Shown: positions 12,679 to 25,558, counted from the stretch's first letter. The stretch: 64,000 nucleotides of DNA from Oxyruncus cristatus (GCA_013399855.1 VXAY01002116.1:724395-788394); one strand, 5' to 3'. A program made the numbers and translations. Notes: generated from the letters alone by a model not told the origin.

Positions 12679-15600
12679 TATTTGTCATTCATAAACCTCC
12701 CTTACTTTATTTCCCATAGTACAGTTGCTACACCTTGTCAGTCAGGTCTATATTGGCACCTGGAATGGGATGTAATGTAACAGCTCTTGTGTGGGGCTGT
12801 TGTTCCTGTGCTTTACTCACAGGTCAGGTATGAGTTATGTTGAGGAGATCAGATAGGAAGTAACTTCATGAAGTTGGACATGCTGTAGGATAGGAACTAT
12901 CTTAACATGACTGGCAGTAAGATCCCCAAAGCATCTGAGCGTCTGGAGCTCCATAGGTCTCAAACCACAGAGTGAGGTGCTAAGGTTTCACTGGAGGAAG
13001 GGCAGTAGGGAAGTTAACCTTCATTGACATTTGGGATCTGTTGAGTATTCGTTCTGGTTTGGAGGAAGAAAATGAACTAACTTTGATTGGTGCGGTTTGC
13101 ATATTCAGAATTTTAATGCATATTTATGAGGAGATTATTTAAGGTTGCTCTTGTAGCTGTTAACAAGGCAACTTGCATTTATGTATGTATATAGGGTCTG
13201 ATGGTAATTTTCCCTGAGGTGATCTGCTGAATTTCTAAAGGAGCTATAAGGAGTTGTTAGTCTAGTTTAGGAATTCCTTCCAGCTTCTCTCTTGGGTGGT
13301 TCTGGCTGTTACTGAACAGCTTCAGTATTTCTGCTGTCCTTCTGGAAAGATGCATAAGCATCCCCTGCAAGTAGAAGGTACAGTTGGCCACAATTATCCT
13401 GCTGGCATCAAGGAACTACCAAACTCCGAATATTCCTCAACTGCATCAGTGTTCAATTCCTGCTCCGAAAATGTGTTGGTCTTTTTTGTTGTTGTCGTTT
13501 TCTTTTTAAACAACAAAACCCCGTCAACCAAACAAAAAGTAGTGAGTATTTCTGGGCCTGAAGGGCCACTGCCTGTGATGTGGATGCTGTCTTCTAATTT
13601 ATACGGTACTCGAGGTTATTTTCCCATCCATGCACAGGGCACAAATGCCCATGTTTTGGTGGGAGAACGTGCCTGGCAAAAGGCCAACTGTGTTAAAGGT
13701 AGGCCTGTATTCCTTGCAGCTGAAATGCGAAGTAGTGCTTCAAAGAGTTTGACTGTACTAGTTGTTTGTAAATTACAAAAATAAACTGATTAATGTTCTT
13801 TCCAGAACACACAAGGCAGCAGTTACTGTCTGCTTTTTAAATTTGGAAACGTACTTTTTTCCTTAAGAGCAGCTATGGAAAAATTCTTCTAGTGTTGGCT
13901 TTCTGTGGCTGTGTCCTACTCTGCAGTCTAGAGGGAATGCCTTATCTCAAACCAGGGTGGGTGGGAAATCTTTCCTGGGAAAGGACCATTCAGGGTATTT
14001 CCTTTTTATTTTTTATACAGGAATATAATTTTCTTATCAGTTCTACTAAAATACAGAGTTTTGAATAGTGAGACGTTTTAACCAAGGTGTTAGTAAATCC
14101 ATGCCAAGGTTTATGAGGGTCTTCTATTATGGCATGAGAAAACAGGCTCTGGAAGGCTCTGGGAATTGCAGGGTCTTGTGTGCAAGTCAGTAAAGAGTCA
14201 TTCTCTGAATCACTTCTTTCTCTGGCACAATGGACACTGCAGGATAAACTGTGGGTAGGTCTGATTAAGATATCCCTAAACACTGTACAAATTTAGATTA
14301 AGATTCCACTTTGCAGTTGTCCGTCTCATGTAATAGGTTGAACTGAATTCCTGGACTCAAATGCCTTTTGATCTTTGAGGAAGTTAGATCTGGCCTGGAA
14401 CACTGAGGCCAGTGTGGCTTTCCTCTGAACTCCACCGGTGTTAGCTGGAACTGGGAGGTCAACTGGTGGACTTCTGCTGACAGAGAAGTTTTGGTGGTGG
14501 TTGTTTATTCCTTCTGATCATCCTGCTTGAAAATACTGGAGTTTGACTGCGTGTACATAGAACACTGAGCCTTTCATTTCCAGGATGGTGGTGGGATATG
14601 TTCTGTCCTGAAATGGGAAGATTTATTCTAACTGGTGAAACTCACTATTCTTGATCAGCGTTACTCCTGTTCGGCTTTTGGTTGGTTGGTTGGTTGGTTT
14701 GTTTTGGTTTTTTTCCCTTTTTTTCTTGTCTGGCAATCTAAAAATGTTTTTGTAACAGTGATGTAAAGCCAAGATGATAAGACACCAGGTCACAGTTGGA
14801 ATAAACCACAGTCATGAACTCTACAGGAAATTCCTCGCATCTAGTCAAAACCGATTCTGGCACATTGCATATTAAAGCAAGAAGTCAACCCTCCTGGTGA
14901 CTGCTGACACAAGCAAGGGCCACAGCTCTCAAAGGGAAAAGCTGCCTTTATATAATTTATAAAAAAGTCTTTGGATGGTCCCACTAAGTACTTGTTATCA
15001 GCACATATCTGCTAATAATCCAACACAGTTTTGCCCTTCTTCCTCCAGCAACCTGTCACTCTGAAGTCAACAAAAATACTGTTTTCCTAGCTGATATTAA
15101 TCAAAAAGTGCAGTAAAGCCATTCTAATGTGGTTAGGGCAGCAGCTGTTCTTTATTTTAATACCATCAGAGGTCCTAATCCATCCACAAGTTCTGATATC
15201 AGTTTTCTGGCCCAAGGAAAAGGCTTCTAAATGAAGGTCACCCTTCATTAGCAGTGCATAAAGACACTGCGTTTACAGAAGGGACATTCTGGCTTAATCA
15301 TATTCAAAACAGTAAATTTGTGACTCTCGTTACCAGTTATTTAAGGAAATTTCTTAAATCTTTCATACAAAATATATGTTAAGAACACTGCACTGGTTTA
15401 ATGCAATTAATAAATTAATGCTTTATAGAGGTGGGTAAAAAGTAACACTTGAAGAGGAATATTTCTTAGGAAATGAGGGATATGGGAAGGTGAATTGAAG
15501 TAATACAGAGAGGAGAAGGGAGCGATGGCAGCTTTAAGATTGTGGCATTGACAAAATCTGTGGCTTTTTTTTTTTTTTTCCTAGATTTGAGCACAAAGTT

Positions 15601-18007
15601 GAGAGATCAGAGTTGAATCAAGGTAAAATGAGTTATAGTTCCTTCTGTGCCAGATAAATCCCTTATTTTTTCCAGCTGATGGAAGTATTGGTATTTGTTG
15701 CAGTAGTGCAAGGATTTCTTCATGACTGTTCTCAGGTCCAATTCTTGGGCAATGGATCTGCTGATGAACTGTGCCATTCCATCAGTGAGGATTTTGTTCA
15801 GGTTCTCAGTTTCCTGTGTACTATGGGTGTCTAAATGGTTTTAAAAACAATGTATTTTGTACTTTTTTTTTTTAATTGTCTTGCTTTAATGTTATTACTT
15901 TTATGTTCTTTTCTTCTAAATCGATTGCATTTCCCGGACATTCTACCCTGCTTAAGTTACATGACTTTTGAACTGGGCTTTGAAACTTAATACAGAAACA
16001 GAGTCTTTGCAGATATGTTAGATGTAATGTGTACGTCTCAGAGGGATAAGAGAAACCTTCCATGTGATAGGGACTAATGAGCTGGAAGTTAAGATGACAG
16101 TAGAATGGGAAAAAGAATTTACTGTGTCTCTGGCAAGAGAGTAATGAAGGCATCTATTGCACTGCAACCAGGTGCACTCAAGTTAGCATGTGTTGTCTTT
16201 AACTGGCCTGGCAGTGAATTTAAAGGCACTGTAAGACTGCAGCAAGCAGTCATTTAGAAATTTTGCAATTCATGTTACTGGATCTAGTACTGGGGAGAAA
16301 TCTGATAGTTTCATCCCTGTGTTTCCAGTGTGTGACTGGCCTAGAAGGGAAGAACAAAACTGGGAACTTCAGAAGATGCTGAGGAAATGAGGTACCAACC
16401 CCTGACTGTTTGGCCTCTGTGTTAAGGCCTCCATAACAGACTGGTGTGCACTATGGGGCTGACTTAAAAAAGCCATGATGAAGTCAATGTTTCTACTGCT
16501 TTTATTCTTCATTACTCTTTTGAATGCTGATTATTTTTCTATTTCTCAAGATATTTCTTCTTGAAAGCTTTTTGACTTTGTTTGTTTGTTTTGTTAAACA
16601 GCTGGAGTTTGTGGTATCCCTGACTGAAAGTATAGTCAGTTCTCTCAGTGTTGAAGTGAAGGGAATGGGTATTTCACATAGCTGAGGTTGTGTCTGATTG
16701 AGTCACAGGCCTGTCTAAATCAGGCTTCTGCCAGTTTGGGAACTGGAGTGATTTTTACTTGATTTTTCTTCAGTTCCTGGGACAGGGCCATGCACGGAGT
16801 GGGAGCACTGACAAACCACAAGCCCTGGCTCAGAGGTTGCCTCCTATGCAATATCAAACTCTTCTAATATACATTAGCAAATTTACTTTCTTTTGTCACT
16901 GGTTGCTTTCACTTTTTTGCCTTTGTAAAGTTTTTGGATGGATTCTCCACTTTAACAAGCAAAGAGACAATTCGGGTTATATAATGATATATGCTTAAAT
17001 AAGTAACTTCTAGACCCATTCAGTTCTTATGTGCTGGTGATCCTGTTCCTCTAAATAAACATGCAGCTGCTTTTCACCATCCAAAGGTTTTGGTCACAAA
17101 AAGTTCCAAATTCCTTTAAAGTCTTCTGCTAACACCAGGAGCTGCAGAAATATGTCACTGAGTGGTGTTATTCTGTCCTTTCTCTCTGCATCCTTCTGTA
17201 AATCCCTTTATCTTTTGTATCTCTAACTACAAATCTTCCTTTCAGGTCCATTATACCTGCTGTGTGCTCTGTGATGCAGCTGCTTCTAGTTGCTCCTGTT
17301 TGTCTTGCAGTTAGAAGGGAGAAACAGCACAGCACAAACAGTACAGGAGTGTTTCTTAGGAAGATAATCTGTCTTCCTTTTTTATATTCCAGTTTCAAGT
17401 GGTTTAAATAATAAAGCTTGTACCTTTAATAAGTCTTTCCCAAATAAATTGTTTTATTCATTACTGATTGTCTTAAATCTATCACCCTTACAGTTCTGAA
17501 TGGAAGTTTTTCTGAATCCCTGCTGGTTTATGACCTACATATAGCAGATGCAGTGTGTCCTGTGCATGTATTTAGATTCTGGAAAATTTTTGTGGAGCTG
17601 TCACTTACTGAAGCATAGTTCTGATTATCTATTCAAAACCCTGCTGCACCATAGTCTTTCTGTTGATCTAAAATGTATGATCTGATTGACGTTGTGTGGT
17701 GACAACAAAAGCAACTGCTTAAAATAGTTTTTCCAACCTATGCCTCTGCATTTCATGTGTTTACTTCAGGTCTAGGAATTAAATCCTTACCTGTTATTTG
17801 GCAGTCTTGAAACAGAAGGAGATGGATGTACTCTTATCAGTACCTCTGCTGAAGGACGAGATTTTTCTCAAACTTGTATCTTCCATTCCCAGCACAACCT
17901 TGTATTTTTCCAGCCTGTTTTTTCTCTTACTAACAGGAGTAAAAAAAAAAGTGCTGCACAGATCTACACTTGGTATGAGAATTAGTTTCATGTAAAAAAC
18001 AAAAACA

Positions 18008-18047
18008 ATTAATTTCAGCTAAAAACCATTAATTTCAGCTAAAAACC
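18008..18047 (+). repeat. 20-bp tandem duplication, two perfect copies
   Basis: The unit attaatttcagctaaaaacc occurs twice head to tail with no mismatch. It is most likely a recent replication-slippage duplication. Confidence 0.9.
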
Positions 18048-18510
18048 GTCAACTGTTGGTGGTGTAGCTGAAGGTGAGGAGTGGTGGGGTTTGAACACAA
18101 ATGTTAAAAGTCACTGGATTCTCAGAAAATTCTTCATAAAAGAAAAGTCATGTGAAGACAGTGACTTCTTTAGGATTTTATTTGTTTCATGCACTGCAAA
18201 TATGCAGTATACAGTTCCTGGATAGGCTGATCTCCTTGAAATATTTGGTGCCTGCCTTGCTTTTTCTTCTACTTCTGCATTAGCCTTCCTTACCTTATTT
18301 CGTTTTCGAAGGACCTTCACCTATTCTTTATCTGTGTTCTTGTATTATGTGCACTGCTGTGAACCCCAGACCTATAAAACATCAGTTGTGTCAGTATTGG
18401 GTTGTTGATTTTTAAGGAAACTTTAGCTTCTTTTTAATGCCTGTTGTGTTTTTGAGCTTTATGGCACACCTGAGTCACTATCTGTATGTTGGTTGTTTCC
18501 TTCTCTCTCG

Positions 18511-18525
18511 TTTTTTTTTTTTTTT
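18511..18525 (+). repeat. T15 homopolymer
   Basis: One of several runs of 15 T on the RCAN2 sense strand; it is followed by ccttttgag. Confidence 0.8.
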
Positions 18526-20204
18526 CCTTTTGAGTTCATACCTTAGGTGTGTGTTTGATGAGGTGAAAGGGAGTATTTGAAAATGGCATTCTCACACAGA
18601 AGCATCACTTCGTAAAACTGGAGTAAAACCACCAATATTATGGAATTTGGGATTAAAATTACGGAAGTGAAAAGCACTGTTCCACTACTTTCTGGTATTT
18701 CCTCGTACCTCATAATCATGCAGTCAGTCACCTTCAGAGTGAAGATAAACCTTATTTATACAAACTTATGCCATTTACACTGCTTAAAGGAAAATCCTGT
18801 CCGGTACAGGAAAAAATTCCACACTTTCTGGGAATAATCCACTGAAGGCCATCAGGCCGTGTGTGCTCTGGTTGTACCGAGGGCCATGGGTGCCATCTGC
18901 TGACTCCTCCATGCACCACACAGCTCTTCGCTGTGGGAAGGAAGAAAGATAACATGTTAAGGAATGTAGTTTTAAATACCTTACCACTTGAATACGAAAT
19001 ACAAAATACAGGTTTTAATCCTTGCTGGGTTTGTGCAGTATGAATATCAGTGCTCACTCTAAATGTGTTTCAGTTTCGTTTCAGCACTGCAAAATAGCTC
19101 CACTGAGGAATTAGTGTTATCTTTTGCAGCTTACAGTGGACCTAGATCTTAATTTTTGTCATATATCGTGGCTCAGTATCTGCACTCAGCTTCCAGCTCT
19201 GCCCTTTATCTTCAACATTTCTGAGGTCTTTCCTCCTTCCATGTGTTATATTCCATCTATGATATCCTGTATATAGCTAGGAAATCAGACTGAAATAATT
19301 TCATTATTGTGCTTGCTTACAAACCTGCTAAAATAGGTTCTGTTGTCTTTTGTGACCAGCAGCACTACCAGGTAAGGTGGTATAAGTAGATGATTATACC
19401 TGATTTAGTAACAAAGCTGAGAAAAGGGACAAACTGGAGGAGAGCAGTTTAAGGAGACAGACCTTAGAGTAGTTTATAGCATACTTATTAAATTGGTTTT
19501 AAAGGCAACTTCTGTTTTGTCTTGCTTGTCATAGTTTTCTTTAAAACCTGAAATCAGTTTATTGCTTTGGGTCACTTAGTTGAATGTTGGTGAGCATCTA
19601 CTGAGAAGGAATTCAATCCTAATAAGCATGACAGTGTGATATCTAATGCCATAGTCTTAGGCTGCTGTAAATCAAATCATGTTCTGGCAAGGGCTCCAGC
19701 ACTGTAAGGTGACATAATGTTTTCAGCTGGATTGTTACAATGGTCCATGACACGCTTTTGGCTGAGGACAAATAGTACTTTCCCTAACAACTTCCAGGTG
19801 TGGTTTGAGGGTCTGCATGGTCCCTGCGATCATTCCCAGTAGCTGTTTCAGGAGATAAGATGAACAGTTTCCTTGAAATAATTTTATCACATGATGGTGT
19901 CAGAGCCCCAAGTGTACCAACAGGCTACAGCCACTGTGACCAGTCCCACCTCCCTGTATTGGTCCAGGAGCTCCATTTAAGCTCAGGATGGGCCTTCATT
20001 CCTGGCCTGCTTGTGTAGATCCTTGGACACACAGTGTAGCCTTGGACTTGCATTGCTTTCTAGTTTTGGCTGTGGTCCCATCTCTTTCTCCTCCTGAATC
20101 CCTGGATAGACCTGGACTTGTTTCCATGGCTGTCTGTGGTCAGGGCTGTCAGTGGTTGCTGTGACCAGCACCCTGCTCAGTCCAGGCTGTTGAGATGCTG
20201 CAGA

Positions 20205-20265
20205 CAAGCCCGGAGTTGGACTTGGTGATCCTTGTAGGTCCCTTCCAACTCAGCATATGCTGTGA
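20205..20265 (+). mobile_element. CR1-type 3' tail attached to unclassified sequence
   Basis: 'agttggacttggtgatcctt' then 'gtaggtcccttccaactcag' and 'ctgtg' match the last 60 bases of CR1 closely. The upstream flank at 19900-20204 does not resemble the usual ORF2 C-terminus. This is either a strongly diverged CR1 or another element that carries a CR1 tail, as some avian SINEs do. Confidence 0.65.
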
Positions 20266-20448
20266 CCTGTGAGGGCACTGCTGCACTGTGGGCACCTCAG
20301 CTTCCAGCTAATCCTCATCCTGGCAGCAGCTTTGCTCTCCACGCTGTGGAGAGGAGGCATAACCAAACGATTACGGGCCTATTTGGCACTTGGGACCCAA
20401 ATGGTGTTCACAGATTTATCTTTCTCTCCTGACCAGGACTACATTACT

Positions 20449-20471
20449 ATCCCACCTACTGTAGGTGGGAT
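20449..20471. repeat. perfect inverted repeat, 11-bp arms, 1-nt loop
   Basis: atcccacctac at 20449-20459 pairs with gtaggtgggat at 20461-20471. It lies 13 bases before the 3' end of the next CR1 copy. Confidence 0.85.
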
Positions 20472-20484
20472 GTTGTCAGAATAA

Positions 20485-20832
20485 ATAGAATCACAGAATC
20501 ATTAGGGATGGAAAAGACCTCTGAGATCATCAAGTCCAAGCGTTAATCCAGCACTGCCAACTCCACCACTAAACCATGTCCCCAAGTGCCACATCCACAT
20601 GCCTTTTGAACACTTCCAGAGATGGGGATTCCACCACTTCCCTTGGGCAGCCTATTTCAATGCCTGGCAACCTTTCAGTGAAGAAATTTTTCCTAATATC
20701 TAATCTGGATCTCTTCTGGTGCAACTTGAGGCTGTTTCCTCTCATGCTGTGACTTGTTACCTGGGAGAAGAGCCTGACCCCCACCTGAATTACAGCTTCC
20801 TTTCAGGGAGTTGTAGAGAACAAATTTATCCT
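20485..20832 (-). mobile_element. CR1 LINE 3' end
   Basis: It starts on the + strand with the complemented tail 'atagaatcacagaatcatta', followed by 'ccagcactgccaactccacc', 'accatgtccccaagtgccac', 'ttcagtgaagaaatttttcc' and 'cagggagttgtagagaacaa'. It is the same subgroup as the copy at 6.2 kb. The minus-strand frame 20569-20784 is its ORF2 C-terminus with frameshifts. Confidence 0.95.
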
Positions 20833-22652
20833 GAGAATGATTTAAGGCACTTGACATGCCTGGCTGTTACAGGGAGCCCCAGACTGATTTTTTTTCTTTT
20901 TCATTTTTGGTAAAAGAGGGGAAATACTGTTGCATTAAGATGATTAAAGTCTGATCCATGTTTATGCATATTTATTGTCTTATTTGTCAAAGCTCTACTG
21001 AAGTATATAGGATTATTTGAAAGCAAGGTAATGGATAAGATGGATAAAGTTTCAGTCTGGCATAGGTGAATGGAATCAGCTAAAATATGTAGTAGTAAAT
21101 TATTTAAATACATTTACAGTGTGTTTTGAGCGAAATGAGAAGATTGAGTACTTGTGTTGTTCTTATCCCAGCCTTGTTAAGGAGATGGTTTTTGTTAAAA
21201 ATAACTTGATAAAATACTCTAGTTTTAACTTTGTATCTTCTAATTTAAGAATATATCACTTGTCTTCTCCACTTGACTGCTTAGGGGATGAGGAGAAATC
21301 TTTGGTATTCTGATCTTTAGCGGGGGGAGGAAGGATGTCCTCCAGATATGCACAGAAATGCTTAACAGAGCTAATTGGTTCCTAGTGGGTACAGTCACTA
21401 CCTAATGCATAAAGATAGTTAAAGAAATGAATGGACTGGAGAGAATGCTTCCTGAAATATTTGAATACATCAATAGTTTTAAATGCATAAAACATATAGG
21501 AAAAAAAAAACCCTATGATTTTCAAACCTTGCAAGCAGAAGGACTGATCTCTTTGATGTGGTTGTTGATTAGGATGTTAGGACTGTGATGCTTGTTAGTA
21601 CAGCACCTAATGCATTGTACTACACCCTAGAGGAATAGACACAAACAAAATGATTAATTTAATGCCACCAGTGCCAGGAACAGTTTTTTGGCTAGATATG
21701 ACTCATGTCCCTCTGTAATACCTTCAATGATCTTGGTGATATCATTTCATATTTATACAACTTCGAGTCTTGAGTGAATCCTAAGCCAGACCATTTAATT
21801 ATGAACTTCCTACTCTAAGGTAGTATTTAACAATGGTTTTAATGTGAGTAGAAAAAAATTAGCTTAATATATTTCCATGAACTGAGTGTGACAAATACTT
21901 TTTTCTGTGTTACTTTTATCTGAGTCTGTAAGGGTAGATCATAAACCTTCTTTTCAGTTTGTTTTCTTTTTATTTTGCCTTTTTTTTCCTGTGTTGCATG
22001 TACATATGCACATTGTGCATGTGTGCATACTTCAGGAAAATAATTCCGATTCCTGAAAAAATTATATTTTATTTGCAAAATTATTTGCTATAGCTGGAAT
22101 TCAATCCCCTATATATCTTATTTCTGTTGGCAATACTGGAAGATCTTAAAGGGCAACCAGGTAAAAAGGTGGCTTTGTATCTTTAGAAGTCCCTGTGAAG
22201 AATTACATTGTAGTTCAAAGTTTGGGTAAATGCAGTGCGGTATTTGAATGTACTTACAGAGATATTTAAGCGCCAGTTAAGGAGGAGTCGACAAGAAAGT
22301 TGTCAAACAAAAGCAAGGGACTCTTCTCTAAGCTCTTGGCAAGTATATTGTATTATTTGACTTTGAATTAGACTTCTCTCTACTTTAGGTTTTTTTCTGA
22401 GTCTACAAGCAAGCAAAACTCCCTGCTTTTCCTCATACAAATAATAAATAAAAACTTGTAATGAGAAAGTCTGAAAGCAATAAATTCCATTTTAAGTCTG
22501 AGAACAGTAACAAGTGCCCATGTGCCCGAGCAGAATGGCAAATGTTTTATTTGGTGCATCCTCATAATGTACCAACATATGCTTTGTCCTCCCCAGGAGT
22601 GTTCCCCAAATTATCATTGCTGTCCTGAGCAATTAAGTGCCTGTATTGTATC
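20833..22652. other. intronic sequence, no gene seen
   Basis: AT-rich intron with A10 at 21501-21510. A CA/TG-rich patch at 22000-22030 (tacatatgcacattgtgcat) contains short inverted repeats. No exon or RNA gene is recognised. Confidence 0.5.
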
Positions 22653-23143
22653 TTCACAGGATCATAGAGATGCTGGTTGGAAGGGATCTCTGGAGGCCAT
22701 CTGGTCCAGCTTCTAGCTCAAAGTTTAGGACTGTTGCCAACGCTAGTTGAGGTCAGCTCTGACACTTTTTTCATCAGCTCTTGAAAACCTCCATGAAACT
22801 CCACCACCTCTTTGGGCAGGTGACATCTGTATTACCCTGCAATGTGAAAAAAATGTTCTGCAACTGAAGTCTTTAGCCCTTGTTTACTATTTTACTATCA
22901 TTTACATTTACAGCAAATTTGCAGTTGTCTTCTTGTCTAAGAGTGCTTAGGAAGATGCTGAGCAGTCTCTGCCCTGATACTGACCCTCGTGATATTCTGC
23001 TTCTTCTTTGTTGTCGAGGGGATGTTGAGCACTTGATAATTAGTGTTTCAGCCTGTCAGTGCAGCAAGTTCTCGACCCATTTTAACAGTCTATTCATGCA
23101 GCCCTTACTTCCTCAGCTCACAAACAAGATCATTGGGTCATGA
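22653..23143 (-). mobile_element. old CR1 LINE fragment with internal deletion
   Basis: The + strand starts with 'tcacaggatcatagagatgc' and 'ggaagggatctctggaggcc', the complement of an older CR1 tail. After about 22870 it jumps to an ORF2 internal region: 'cctgatactgaccctcgtga', a segment like 'cagccagttttcgacccattt', and 'cagcccttacttcctcagct'. The 3' UTR/C-terminus and the mid-ORF2 pieces are adjacent, so a large internal part is missing. Confidence 0.75.
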
Positions 23144-23799
23144 TTTAGATAAGTAGGTCTTACTCAAAGCTCTTTAAAGTGCTTATGAAACAGGTGATAT
23201 TTGCGTTATATTTGAATGCTTGGTATTACCATATTCTTTCATTTATCTGTGGTTCTGTTTTGGGTTTTTTTAATGTCTGGGACTGACTTACAGAGAAAAC
23301 TGTTTGCCTTCTGTGAGCTACTGGACAGCTGGAGCGGTGTTATTTCTTCCTTGGAAGGAACTGAGCTCTAGGAAAACCAGGCTTCCAGAATGGGAATTAG
23401 TGGGAGAAAAAGGTGAAGAGGAAGAAACCTGCGGTGCAACAGAGTTTTGGGAAGAGATGGGAGCAGAAGCACAAGCTGCAGAGATGCTTGAAAGGGACTT
23501 CCCAGGGAACCAGACAGCATGTTGAGTTTCCTGCAGTGCAGGAAGCCACTTTGTTGCTGGATGGAAAGTCACCCGCAGGGTAACCCTTCTATCTCTGAGG
23601 ATGCAGCAGGCAGGGGTAAATTTGCTTCCAGCTGTGTTTCGTTTCTATTTTCTCACTGTGAGGCTTCTGTATGTTAAAATGTTCAGATTCCAGTCTTCAG
23701 TCACAGATAACTGCGACCTGTGCTACGTCAGCGGGAGCAGAGCCAGCAGGCTGGAGGTGGTGATTGATTTTATTTACTTGCCAAGCAACATCTAGGATA
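23144..23799. other. intronic sequence, no gene seen
   Basis: A purine-rich, GC-richer patch at 23330-23520 leaves frames open on both strands (23304-23525 and the complement 23318-23572). Neither frame resembles a known protein. Confidence 0.5.
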
Positions 23800-24260
23800 G
23801 TGTGTCCTGGTTTGGGCTTCTGTGTACAATAAAAGATGTAGACAAACTGGAGAGGACACTGAATGAAAGGGAGCACATAACAGGTGGAGAGGCTGGGTTT
23901 GTTCAGCATAAGAAAAAAACCCGGGAGGAACCTAGTTGTTGTCCTCTACCACAGGTGTAGAGGGGAGACAGTCAGACTCTCCTTGCAGGTGCACCATTTC
24001 ACAGTTCAAATAAATCCAGTCAGAATTTCCGACATCACAACTTACAAGGAAAAACAGTTTTCACAGTGGGTAAGCACTGAATCAAGCTGCTGAAGGAGGC
24101 TGAAAAACCTCCATCCTTGAAGATATTTTGGAACTTGACTGAACAGGGCCCTGAATAATCTTAATTTAACTTGGAGGCTCTCCCTACCTTGAGTAAGACG
24201 TTACATCAGATGACTTCCAGAGTCCTTTCCAAGGTAGATTATTCTACTGGCCTATGAGAC
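23800..24260 (+). mobile_element. diverged CR1 LINE fragment
   Basis: It follows the ORF2 C-terminal region at low identity: 'gtagacaaactggagaggac', 'gaggctgggtttgttcagca', then 'cactgaatcaagctgctga' in place of the wHrLPrEV-coding block, and a degenerate tail 'cagatgacttccagagtcct'. It is one of the oldest-looking copies in the window. Confidence 0.75.
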
Positions 24261-25558
24261 GTACACTTACATGGTGCTTTTATTGGTGTATTCTGGAAAG
24301 TAATGTGGGTTCTGGTACGTGGTTATTCTTCTGCTCTTTGACTTTTAAAGATCATTCAGCAAAGTTATTTGTGCTGTGATTCTCTTAGTATTGGCTTTGT
24401 AAAGCATTTAATCTTTACGTGTGAACACTGACATCTGCTGAAGAAAACTGATTTGCTGTGTCTGGTATCAGCCTTTTTGTCGTCTGCTTGGCAAACGTAG
24501 AGCTTCCTTGTGTGTAAACTGCCATAGGTGGAGCGTGTTTGGTTACAGGTCTCATAAAATCATGCTTTTATTTGGACAGCTTCCTCATCCTTCTGTGCAT
24601 TGTTCTTACTACAGATAAGAAGTTCTCATTCTTTGCATTCCTTCCTGCATGACTGGGAAGAGAAGGAAAATAGTTGCCAGCATTCCAACACCATCCTAAT
24701 CTTTCTTGCATTGTTGATTAAATTTTGGTTTTTTTTCCATGTAGTGGCCAGGTACCACGTGCTGAAGTTCTTACTTTCTGACAACCTGTGCTAAAGGCAG
24801 CTGTCCTTGGACTGAGATCTCACAGGTGTTCCTGGGCTGTGTCTGCATGAGAGAACAGGACAGCGAAGCCAGGGTGGGTCTGTAGAGGAAAACAGTTGTA
24901 TTTGGGGGAAGGGGGGGGTGGGGTTGAAATTTCAGACTACTTTTTAACCTAGTTTAAGTCCTCTGGACTGAGCGTGCCTGGAATGCTTTTTCCACTTCAA
25001 TTTTGTCCAAAGAAATCCAATTTGCACACTCAGCCTAATCACTGGTGTAGAACAAAGTGTGATAGGTGAGGCTTGTCAGGAGGTTTGCTTCAAAAGCACA
25101 ATCCTGATCTGAACTAAATGCAAATACAGTTGCACCTATAATATACTGCCGTTTATGTGAAATTTGTTGAAGTCGAGATTTTTCTTACCTACCTGGGGAG
25201 ACTTAAAACAGAATAATAAAGAATTCCTGGGGCCATATTAGCATGAGCTTTAGTCTTGTAAACTCTCTCAAACATTTTAAAAGAAAAATAGATTTTTTTT
25301 ATACACAAGTGACTATTCCTTTACTGTGGATTATATTCTGATCTTTGTATGTCTGTGTTGTGAAGCTACTGAACAGCCATCTGCAGATATGTGGTTGTGC
25401 TGGGGTGTGCTTAGCTGGTTTTCAGGCATGGAGAGAGAGAGTAAAAAGAAGAGGGGACATAAAGGCAACTAATGGGAGAGTGGAAAAAAAAAAAAGTTAA
25501 ATGTAGGGTTTGGTTCGTTCCTTAAATTATAGTGTAAAATGTTAAATATGTGGACAAT
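24261..25558. other. intronic sequence, no gene seen
   Basis: Holds a G-rich run at 24905-24922 (ggggaaggggggggtggggt, possible G-quadruplex-forming) and A12 at 25484-25495. No exon is recognised. Confidence 0.5.

Larger units (their letters stand above)
12679..20204. other. intronic sequence, no gene seen
   Basis: No supported exon. Contents are an open frame of 162 codons at 13296-13784 judged spurious, a GGTT tetramer run at 14680-14698, T15 at 15565-15579 followed by CCTAG, T11 at 15863-15873, A10 at 17941-17950, a 20-bp tandem duplication at 18008-18047, and T15 at 18511-18525. The repeat-free part at 14760-15240 is a weak candidate for a conserved non-coding element. An unclassified GC-richer block occupies 19900-20204. 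Confidence 0.5.

Noticed and set aside
13296..13784. Plus-strand frame of 162 codons, the longest in the window
   Set aside because: It has no recognisable domain and an odd composition with a VVVVFFLNNK-type run from simple sequence. No splice-site support was seen, and it does not start in a good context. It is likely open by chance.
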